The notes under the pieces were generated by a model that searched no databases, was not told where the DNA came from, and worked only from the letters and a program-made list of their open reading frames with translations. A stretch of 64,000 bases of DNA, taken from contig OZ037769.1 of NCBI GenBank assembly GCA_964035545.1, forward strand, positions 6,382,429 to 6,446,428. The letters are read 5' to 3'. The position numbers and the translations under genes were made by a program. The DNA is from Bugula neritina (taxonomy: Eukaryota > Bryozoa > Gymnolaemata > Cheilostomatida > Bugulidae). Positions 1-9,002 of the stretch are shown here, one piece after another. Numbering within the stretch: the stretch's first letter is position 1; the number at the start of each line of letters is the position of its first letter.

Positions 1-864
1 AACTGGAGATATTGTACACTGAAATTTTATTGAATGAAGAAGCACATATTGGAGGTATATGTACAGCCTAATGGAGAAATTGAGAAAAGCCTGTATTCTA
101 GATTAAAAATTTAAGAATAGAAGTTATTTTCTCACTACGCTATGTTTCTCCACTACTACTCCTAAATGATATAGTGGGTGGAATGGCTAAACTCTCGTAT
201 AACTATAAGTAGTGTATAGATAAACTCTGCAGTCAAGTCATATAATGTGTGCTGCTGAACTCCATAGAATGCTTATATATAAAAGGAAGATATGAGAACA
301 TATACATAATATACTTTATAATAATAAGACAACATTTCATTGCTCAATTTTACTGTCTCATCAAGAAAGTATAACTCCCAGAGAAATAAAAATTAACTCA
401 CTATATGCAAGAGAGACAACCAGTAAATATACTCAAAATTAAGAATGTTTCATTATTCAATAACTATATATTGTTTTAAAAAACAAGCTAAAACACTTGC
501 TGCCCAAATTGTGGTCAAATGTTTACCTATATTAATATTATGAGGAGACAACTTCCCTTACCTGTGTCTGAGAATCTCCTATCAAAAAGATTTTTGAATA
601 CTTTCTGGAACATTGAAGCTCAGGAACACGCTGCTACCAAAAGCAAGGAGAGTTTATATAATTATAGGTATCAAATTAGCTAATTCAAAGACTGCTTAGA
701 AATCAGAACTAATGGGATTGAATTATCAAAATATAAAATCAATCAAAATGCATTAAAGTTGACAAAGTTCTACCAATTTGCAACGTGAAGTCAGTGAGGC
801 TACTTTTGCTCAAGAGTGACTGACTTTTGAAGTGTACCACAACTATCATAGAGATGTCAAGGTA
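1..864. other. AT-rich spacer, no gene seen
   Basis: A block near 65-170 (GGAGAAATTGAGAAAAGCCTGT) recurs at 4110-4270, so part is repetitive. No coding frame or RNA gene was recognised. Confidence 0.5.
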
Positions 865-1072
865 GCAGCCTTAGTCTAGGGGTTAGAATGTTGCTTTAGT
901 AAACACAAAGTCGTAGGTTAGAACCAACAAAGGCCATTGGTGATGTTAGGAAAAGCATCTAGTCATAATTCCTCCTGTGCCAGCTATCTGAATAAGTCCG
1001 TATTTAGCTCGATCTAACAAGAAAACCCTTTCCATCAGGGGTTTCTCACAGGGATGGTGACTATAAACATGC
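865..1072 (+). repeat. tRNA-derived SINE, copy 1
   Basis: tRNA-like head GCAGCCTTAGTCTAGGGGTTAG with A-box and B-box spacing and AGGTTAGAACC, followed by a body ending GGGATGGTGACTATAAAC. The same head and body occur inverted at 43372-43576, which defines the family. Confidence 0.75.
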
Positions 1073-1419
1073 ATGAGCTTTGTACCATAGAAATGTTAGT
1101 AGCTGACTATAAATATGTATTTAGTATAACCTACCTCCATAACTTATCAAATCTTCTACTAGCTAGTGGGTTATGATGTGAACAACTAAGCCTCAACTAG
1201 AAGGAAAATATATGACAAAGTTTAAAGGTCAAATATAGTAGAAGAGAAAGGATAACAGCTAGAAAGTTCTACAAGTCTACCCTTACGTAACAAATCAAAT
1301 GTTATGAGTAACTGGAGCCCAACACTTACTTGATATCGTAATGAGTAACCAGTAGTCTACTAAAAGCAAAGCTTGCTAATATCCTGTGCACTCTGAGGGT
1401 GATTGAGATCAACTGTTGT

Positions 1420-2115
1420 GTTATTATAATAGCAAATTCCTACTTTATGGGACAATGCTGCCCTACTTGTGAAAGCAATTAGCATAGGCAGTCACTCATG
1501 ATTATATTACCAGCACGTTATTACTCAAAGATATCAATATCTTACATTGTACAAATAACAAATAATAGGAAATTATTATTACACTCTTTTGATTGTGTGT
1601 ATTATTTCCCCAAGACATAATGTGTATATTTATTATGTTGTTGCATATACAGTACCCTTGTCACGACTGTGTTCATGCACCTATTAATTGCTGTAATTGA
1701 AATGCTTGTTATATTAGACAGATAATATCAAATCAGTAGACTGTTTTGAGTTTTAAGAATGGCTATATATTATAGATTAAATTATTAGAACATTTTCCTG
1801 ATAATGATGATGATACAGAATTATTTATGCAACAAAACTAATAATGGTAAAATAACTAAACAAATAGTATAATTAAATAATTACAGCACAACATTTAGAT
1901 ATTCAAAGACATAGCAGAATATTAATTTATGAACCAAACATTTTAGATGTCGATTTGCAAGTATAATAACTATTTTATGTAGGCCTACTTCATAAAAATA
2001 CTCATGCTAATAAAGAACTTATGAAGATACTTGATTTAACAAGTTGGTCATCTTGAAGCTGCTTGTAAATAATAGTATACAGTAGTTCTAATTGCTAGCT
2101 TTTATGACTGCATTG
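1420..2115 (+). repeat. Array 3'-flank repeat, leftmost copy
   Basis: Runs collinear with 40345-41010 (CCTACTTTATGGGACAATGC ... CAAGTTGGTCATCTT ... CAGTAGTTCTAATTGCTAGC). In units 1 and 3 this block follows the gene, so its presence here points to another gene copy to the left of the window. Confidence 0.75.
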
Positions 2116-3552
2116 TGAATAGACTGTGAACCTTGTTTTAACGGAAATGTGTGAGAGCATGCGCTATATATGTCCGTAACATATTGTGTAGTCTTTGTTT
2201 CAATAAAATAACTCTTACTCCCTAATTTATTTTTTCAATAAGTTTCAATTCTAAAACTTGAAGCACTAACATCTAATATATCATGTAAATAGTCACATGC
2301 TCCATATGCAGGTTCTAACACTAAGCTACTGATCATGAACATTCTATTTCAAAGAAAGTGCAGTAAAGGAGAGATTTACGAAAGCCTGTGTAATAGATAA
2401 GGAACACTGCAAACAAATCCATGTCTGTGCCAGATTTTCAACCTGAACTAAACCAAAATTCAAAAGCAATTAAAAACTTGGGCTGTTAGAATTTCCCTTT
2501 TACTGCATCTAAATATTAGTTATTATTATATTTTGTAGCTTTATAGGCACGGAGTTATCTTCTCAATAGTTGTGACTTGACTTCTACCCAATTAACAAAC
2601 AAAAAGGAAGATGAAGGAACTAGAGGTTCTATTAATAACTAGTATTTTTGATGCTATTTTAAAATACCAAAGCTTTAAAATGCTAAGACACTGCCCAATT
2701 AGTTCAAAACTGAAAAATCTCACAAACAGCATCCTGACACAGACTTTCCTGCAGGTAGCTGTTGGTAGCCCAAGATGTCATGTTGTTGTATATGAGTCAT
2801 GCATAAAACTGCACCTGAGATACACTCAAATTGTATTAGACAGTAGACATTGTATCACCTTGCTGGACATTGATGCCCACCAATTGGTGGTACAATGCAT
2901 AAAACTAAAACAATTTGCTTAGCTATTTTGGCTTCTTTCGTTTTAGAATGTTTATTCAATTTCGCAATCCAATGGTGTCAAAAGATTGAAAACATTTTTT
3001 TTAGCTCATGCCTACAAAAATTTACAAACCTAACAAATTTGAGCAGTGAATTGCGAATAATATTTAAAATTTCAATAATTTTAGCTTAATAGTATTGTTT
3101 AAACGCATATATACTGTTTGAACACATGCATATACTACAACACTTATGATAAATTAAATGTAAATTTTTGGAATCAGCTTTTAACAATATTTCAACAAAT
3201 ATTTTTTCTTTTTGTGTAAAGAAACTATTTTTAGAGAAGAGAGCTGCTAGGTTTCACAAAGTTAAAAGCTCACTGGCAGCATGTATAGCTTTGTCACAGA
3301 GTGACTCTGCATTTAGATTTTAAACTCAATAAAGACAATGGACAGTATTTTATCTTTATTTGTATTATTTGAAGAGTAGTTCACAAATCTGGAAAATAAG
3401 TAATTATAGAGCCTCTCTATTTATTATGCAGTAGTATATTATGAGACCTATAGTAGCATAACTGTTATGTTCACTGAAATTTATTTCCAACTGAATAAAA
3501 CCAGCTGGAATGTGTGAGCATTAGAATCGACCTAAGACTGGATAACATTAAA
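2116..3552. other. Spacer, no supported gene
   Basis: Contains a 103-codon open frame (2611-2922) and a 64-codon frame that overlap. Neither shows a recognisable domain, splice support or conservation with the other units. Treated as chance frames. Confidence 0.5.
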
Positions 3553-3748
3553 TAAAAGGGTGGAGCCAAAATATAACAATAATAGTAATATATTTATCAA
3601 GCAGTAAGACCTTAGTACAGTGTAGTTTGAACCCGAAAACACATGTAATGTCTTTCCATAAATATATCTTGTAAAATCTACAGGAATTCGAACCACAGAC
3701 CTTTGGCTTGCAAGCAGGCGAGCTAACCAATCACACCACAGGAGCAGC
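3553..3748 (-). repeat. tRNA-like SINE of a second type
   Basis: On the - strand TGCTCCTGTGGTGTGATTGG...GGTTAGCTCG resembles an A box and GGTTCGAATTC a B box. The anticodon arm does not pair properly, so it is not a working tRNA. A 3' body of about 120 bp follows. Confidence 0.6.
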
Positions 3749-4930
3749 TGGGTTAACTCAACACTATACAGTGCTCAGTCAGGTCGATCTGAGAAATGTG
3801 TTCAGTGGGATTATAGTTTTTCTATTGCACTGTCTGTCCGATGTGGCTAAAGAGTTTTGAGTAAAAAAAAATCGTTGCAGCTTAAAAAAACTAACAACAT
3901 TTATAAACTTTACACAGTACAACTTATTTCTTAAAGTAATCTGACAAAATTGGCCAATTTAAGATACATAATTACTCTTGACTGTTTTAACAGCCTATAT
4001 AATATTATTATTCATACACCTACAAGTTTGTTAAGCCTAAAGTTATGCAGCAAATAACCAATAAAAGCAAGTTTTTCTAGTTATTTAAATTTGATTCAGT
4101 AATGGAGTAATGGAGTAATGGAGAAATTGAGAAAAGCCTGTGTTCTAGATTAGAAATGTAGCAAAAGAAGTTATGTTCTCGGAAGAATTTCAACCCACAC
4201 CCCAAACCAAAATTTAAAAAGAAAATTAAAGAATTTTGGCTATTTCGATTTCCCCACTACTGCTCCTAAATGGAGGCTGAGAAGGTGGCCAAGGTAATTG
4301 AGTGCTTTGCTAGTAACTAACAAGGCATTATTGCTCTTATTAAATCAAACAGATATTTAGTGAGCAATATTTTTCTACTTCTCATATCAATCTGGCATCT
4401 ATTCATGGTCTTATTGACTTGAGAACTGAGTTCAGGCTGAACAGACTGACCAGCTCAGATCGACAGAGTTCAATCATTGACTTTTTTCCATCGAACGAGG
4501 TGGCTGAGATTGGATCCATGGAAAGACTCTATGCAGTCTACAAGCTGTCCCTGTAATACAGAACATAATATACAAAATAGCTATGCTAGTATAATAATAT
4601 ATTGGCTACTTTCCTTTTTTCATTATTGGCGTTATGTCAATATGAGTATTATTGTTGAATTACCACAATGTAATAGTATGTCTTACCAGTGATAAAGCTG
4701 CTAGATGAAAGAGAACGTTCACTCAGTTTGTCTGGGTTTTATTTGCATTAGCTTGTAGCTATCTCAGCTATACGGTGGCTGGTAGGGCAACTCTTAGTTA
4801 CACGATAGCGCACGTATCTGATAAGCTATTGTCATTGGCTAAACTCTCAGCGTGCCACTATAACAATTATGTTCTTTTATTTATGATAGTAGTTATGGTA
4901 AACCTAACCTAATGCAAATACTGGTGACAA
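3749..4930. other. Spacer upstream of gene copy 1
   Basis: Includes the second copy of the repeat found at 65-170 (4110-4270). Nothing else recognised before the damaged TATA region. Confidence 0.45.
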
Positions 4931-4950
4931 GGAAGTACTAATATATGAGC
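4931..4950 (+). promoter_or_regulatory. Damaged TATA region, array gene copy 1
   Basis: GGAAGTACTAATATATGAGC stands where copy 4 has GGAAGTATAAATATATGAGC, so the TATAAATA octamer has become TACTAATA. The untranslated exon still ends in ACCTG before a GTGAG donor at 4991. Confidence 0.65.
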
Positions 4951-4995
4951 TGTATCATTATTGTGTGAAACTACATCGACTCCACACCTGGTGAG

Positions 4996-5190
4996 TGTAA
5001 CAATGTGGATTGCGTGTAAAGGGAGAGTAAAAGTTTATTCTGCACTGCTTGCACTCGCTATAACAACTGACTGCTTTACAATCAAGTACATAATAATATT
5101 GCACTCAAAACCATGACTAATAAAATAAGTACATTAACCTTTCACACCTAATTGGTAAAACAGATGTGGACACTTAGCCAGGATACAACA
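4996..5190 (-). repeat. 3' LTR of the young Ty3 element
   Basis: 195 bp, TG...CA ends, apparently identical to 8221-8415. It is preceded by GTGAG, one half of the target-site duplication. Confidence 0.95.
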
Positions 5191-5654
5191 ACCCTTTCTT
5201 TCTTGAAAAAGCTTTAATACTAGCGTAATAAAAATTTATAACAATTTAACAAACTTCAGGTAAACCAAAAACATAATAACATAAAATTAATACTGAAATA
5301 AACTAAGTAAAGCCAAATTACAGTGAACCTTGAAAAGCTATAATTTACATAGAATGCATAATATCAAACTAAAGCAACCAAACTAAGTACAGTGAGCAGT
5401 GTGAAATGAGCTGAGGGCAAACCTGCAATGAAGGACACGCAGAGCCACCACCGAATCCCACAGCCACAACACACAGCCCCAGCAAGACACGTCAACCAAC
5501 TACTAGCAAGTATCAGACTGGTCCAGATTACACAAGTCTCGAACCAACACAAACACTAAGTAAACCAGTCAAGTCACCCTGTAAATTGCAATATGAACTC
5601 TACAAACTAATGAGACTAACAACTAATAAACTAATCTACCAAGCAATAAAGAAT

Positions 5655-8153
5655 TTAATGAGTCACTGTGACTCCATATCTATCAGGAGGTTTCCTGTTT
5701 CTCAAAGGCCTATCAGTAACAGCAATAGCCTGACTCGAAGTTGGAGTCAGTGGCTTGACATCCGACACATTTCTGCGTTTCTCAACACCTTCTTTAGACT
5801 GGACTACGACCTCTGACCCTTGTTTGCTAACAACCTGTTGAGACTCCGGATCATATGTTGCACTGAGCTTGTCAGTTTTATTCTGACGAATCAAGACTTC
5901 ATCTCCTACACTGACATCGGGCATATGAGCCTGGTTACTTAAGTAACTCTTACTCTTCTCCTGTGCAACTGCTTGGCGGTCTCGTACCTCTTCATCTAGT
6001 CTGTTTGACTTCTCTAAGCAAGGAAGCTTCGTTTGGAGTTTTCTCCCCAACATGAGTTCTGCAGGAGAAACACCAGTAACAGAGTGTGGTGTTGAACGAT
6101 AACTTAGCAGAAATTTTCTCAACTCAGCTTTATGGTCTTTGCCTGAAATGTGAGCTATCTTGAGTGCTTTCAATAGGCTCCTATTTTGTCTCTCCACTTC
6201 ACCATTGGCAGCCGGCCACATTGGTGTGGTAGACATCCAGAATACACCATACTCATTTAGAAATTCCTGAAATGATTGACTAACAAACTGTGGTCCATTA
6301 TCTGTTCTAATACTTGATGGAACTCCCCATCTACAGAACATAGTTTCAATAGCTTCAACTATCTTTGTAGCAACTGTTGACCTCAGAAATGCTACCTCAA
6401 AATAACGACTGTAATAGTCAACCACTACGAGAATACTCTCTCCATTGGGTAATGGACCCAGTAAATCACAAGCAATGTGTTCCCATGGCTTGTCTGGCAT
6501 TTTTGTACTGGACATGGGTGGTGGTCTGCTCGGTGCACTGACAAGCTGGCACTCATAGCAACCTTTACAAAACCTCTCTACGTCCTGATCCACGCCTGGC
6601 CACCACAATTTTGTACGCACCAACTGTTTTGTCTTACTTGTACCCTGGTGACCCTCATGAGCCAACTCCACTGCTACTGACCTTAATGACACAGGCATTA
6701 CAATCCTATTGCCCCTCATGACTACTCCTTCAACTTCAGCTAGTTCAGTCATGACAGCTTTGTATGCAGGAAGGCAGTTTGACCATAGGCCACTGATTAG
6801 TGACTTTCTAACCTGGCCTATCTCCAAACATTTAGCAGCAGCATTTTTAATTTCATTAAAACTCATTGCCATGGGCACTGACAGTTTAGCTATCATCATT
6901 AAATGCTCATCAGCAACATTATTCACAGAAGCAAAGTGAACCCCCTCACTTACAGGACCAACCCTCAGCACACCCAACTGCTCAGATGTACTTTTACATA
7001 ACAATGTAGTAGCAGTACCATTAAATATGTAAAACTTAGCATGCACACATTTACCAGTAGAAGGCACAAAAACATTTACATCAGTTTCACCTATCAAGTC
7101 TAAGCATGCAGATTTGTTACCATAAGCAAATAATTGTTTGGTTGTTGGTTTTACTACACAACCTACTAATTTAGCAGTATTTCTATCTAATAAATTGCTG
7201 GAAGCTCCTGAGTCAATTAGTACAGATAAATTGGTATTGTTCACCTGAACTGAGAGCTTAGCTGACCTTGCTGCATTGATGTTGAACATCTCACCTCCAG
7301 TATTGTCACTAACAGTAAACAAGGCTTCAATATCATCCTCAGTATCAGCAGTATACTTCTTAGCACTATTATCCATAGAGTTTATCTGTCCCTTAGCTCC
7401 TCTGCAAAACTTGGCCCCGGCAAAATGTCCTTTCTTGCCACATGATCTACACATCTTTGTGCGAGCTGGGCATTCCTCTGAAGAGGCTACATGCCTTGTA
7501 GATCTGCACCTGAAACAGCTCTTTTCCTTTGACGTATAATGTGTGTCTTTCTTGTGTGGTTTACTTCTGCCATTCCTCACATTATTTACAGCAGCTCCAG
7601 AGCTATGAATGTCCGCACTTTGCATACTGACAGCTTCCTCCGTTTGAGAAATAGAGATTACATGAGCCAGTGTCAATTCTGAGCCTCTCTCTAGTAATTT
7701 CCTACGTAGATGACTAGACTTACATTTTTCAATTACCTGATCTCTAATTACATTGTCCACATCGTCATATTCGCAGGTAATAGCAAGCTGTCGTAGTCTT
7801 GTGATGTAGTTTGTGATTGTCTCCCCACTCGTCAGCTCTGTTCTACGAAAAACTGACCTTTCATAGGGAATGTTCGTCTTGGGTGTGAAGTGAGTATCTA
7901 GTGCTGCCATAGCCCTGGCATATTCATTAGCACCCTCTCCAGCTGGCAGTACTTCAAATATGTCTTGCACTTCTTCACCAGCCATGTTTAATAGCAGTGC
8001 CTTTTTCTGAGCAGCATTTGTAACCCCTCTCCCTACAACAAAGTACTCAAACGCCCTCTTCCACTTCTTCCACCTCGATCCAACAGTCAGGGGATCTGTA
8101 GACACAGAAAAAGTCCTCACGTTGCTTGTACTAGTGTCCAGAGAGACAGCCAT
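5655..8153 (-). CDS. Gag-protease-integrase polyprotein without reverse transcriptase
   Basis: 832 aa, uninterrupted, starting at an ATG 67 bases inside the 5' LTR. Residues about 1-200 are Gag-like. Two Cys/His knuckles follow (CFRC at 213-216 and CRSCGKKGH at 235-243). The aspartic protease motif is DSGA at 314-317. The chain then runs almost directly into the region normally found after RNase H and the integrase: H499, H502, C532, C535 of the zinc-binding domain, and catalytic D563, D618 and E654 with 35 residues between the last two. About 500 residues of RT and RNase H expected between roughly 400 and 440 are absent, and the frame is preserved. Known Ty3 elements need RT, so this copy would depend on an enzyme supplied in trans. 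Confidence 0.92.
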   Translation of the reverse strand: MAVSLDTSTSNVRTFSVSTDPLTVGSRWKKWKRAFEYFVVGRGVTNAAQKKALLLNMAGEEVQDIFEVLPAGEGANEYARAMAALDTHFTPKTNIPYERSVFRRTELTSGETITNYITRLRQLAITCEYDDVDNVIRDQVIEKCKSSHLRRKLLERGSELTLAHVISISQTEEAVSMQSADIHSSGAAVNNVRNGRSKPHKKDTHYTSKEKSCFRCRSTRHVASSEECPARTKMCRSCGKKGHFAGAKFCRGAKGQINSMDNSAKKYTADTEDDIEALFTVSDNTGGEMFNINAARSAKLSVQVNNTNLSVLIDSGASSNLLDRNTAKLVGCVVKPTTKQLFAYGNKSACLDLIGETDVNVFVPSTGKCVHAKFYIFNGTATTLLCKSTSEQLGVLRVGPVSEGVHFASVNNVADEHLMMIAKLSVPMAMSFNEIKNAAAKCLEIGQVRKSLISGLWSNCLPAYKAVMTELAEVEGVVMRGNRIVMPVSLRSVAVELAHEGHQGTSKTKQLVRTKLWWPGVDQDVERFCKGCYECQLVSAPSRPPPMSSTKMPDKPWEHIACDLLGPLPNGESILVVVDYYSRYFEVAFLRSTVATKIVEAIETMFCRWGVPSSIRTDNGPQFVSQSFQEFLNEYGVFWMSTTPMWPAANGEVERQNRSLLKALKIAHISGKDHKAELRKFLLSYRSTPHSVTGVSPAELMLGRKLQTKLPCLEKSNRLDEEVRDRQAVAQEKSKSYLSNQAHMPDVSVGDEVLIRQNKTDKLSATYDPESQQVVSKQGSEVVVQSKEGVEKRRNVSDVKPLTPTSSQAIAVTDRPLRNRKPPDRYGVTVTH

Positions 8154-8220
8154 GGTTAGAAATTGCCCAGAGTAGTAATATTCCAGTTATAAGTAATATA
8201 GTTTATATTCTCGTCGCCAT

Positions 8221-8415
8221 TGTAACAATGTGGATTGCGTGTAAAGGGAGAGTAAAAGTTTATTCTGCACTGCTTGCACTCGCTATAACAACTGACTGCT
8301 TTACAATCAAGTACATAATAATATTGCACTCAAAACCATGACTAATAAAATAAGTACATTAACCTTTCACACCTAATTGGTAAAACAGATGTGGACACTT
8401 AGCCAGGATACAACA
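8221..8415 (-). repeat. 5' LTR of the young Ty3 element
   Basis: 195 bp, TG...CA ends, apparently identical to 4996-5190. It is followed by GTGAG at 8416-8420, the second half of the target-site duplication. The primer-binding site lies just left of it (about 8208-8219, - strand). Confidence 0.95.
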
Positions 8416-8426
8416 GTGAGTTACAA

Positions 8427-8756
8427 TGGTGTCTGGTAAAAATGGCACAGGTAATAATAGCACCAGTAATAATGGTACAAGTAACAAAGTAGGTAAAAAT
8501 GGAACATTTTCAATATTAGGGTTTGGGGTGGGGTTGGGGGTTTGGAATGGGGGTTTGGAATGGGGGTTTGGAATGGGGGTTTGGGGTTTGAGGGTTTGGG
8601 TTTCGGGTGGGGGGGGGGCTTTGGGTTTGGGAACATTTAAACATCAGTGTGCCATTTTTACCTACTTTTCTATTTGCGCTATTATTACCTGTGCCATTAT
8701 TACCTGTGCCATTTTTACCTGTGCCATTTTTACTGGTGCCAGTTTTACTTAAAATC
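8427..8756. mobile_element. Foldback element, copy A (5' UTR intron of gene copy 1)
   Basis: Inverted arms are built from tandem AATGGCAC-x-GGTAA units, with a G-rich minisatellite (GGGTTTGGAATG units, 8515-8640) at the centre. It is flanked by a perfect 9-bp duplication GAGTTACAA (8418-8426 and 8757-8765). The other gene copies show the uninterrupted site. Confidence 0.85.
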
Positions 8757-9002
8757 GAGTTACAACTTATAACAGTATTGATAATACTTTTAACTTAACT
8801 AATATTAAAACAAGAAATGATGTTTTCTCGGAATAACTTTGATTATAGCAGCTAAATTCCTCAATTTAAATATAATACAGCACAGCAATAGAATAAACTA
8901 ATTGAACAGTTCTTTGTAATCAAAATTGAACAATATGCTGTCTTTTAGATTGTCAAGTTTCATTGGCACTAAATATAAACCTACAAAACATTCTCTGAAG
9001 AA

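Larger units (their letters stand above)
4996..8415 (-). mobile_element. Ty3-type LTR retrotransposon lacking RT and RNase H, young insertion
   Basis: Two 195-bp LTRs (4996-5190 and 8221-8415) look identical base for base, begin TGTAAC and end CAACA, and are flanked by a 5-bp duplication GTGAG (4991-4995 and 8416-8420). The element is on the - strand. Directly inside the 5' LTR, one base away, is TGGCGACGAGAA, a plausible tRNA primer-binding site. A purine-rich tract (complement of 5191-5212) borders the 3' LTR. The single long frame is Gag-protease-integrase. Identical LTRs imply recent insertion. It sits exactly at the splice donor of the untranslated exon of array gene copy 1. Confidence 0.95.

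Noticed and set aside
2611-2922. 103-codon open frame
   Set aside because: No recognisable domain, no splice or promoter support, and overlapped by another chance frame in AT-rich spacer.
3660-3750. Functional tRNA gene on the - strand
   Set aside because: A-box and B-box-like sequence is present but the anticodon stem does not pair and a SINE-like body follows.
8426-8752. Overlapping Gly/Trp-rich frame across the G-rich minisatellite
   Set aside because: The frame is open only because of the repeat; it lies in an intronic foldback element.
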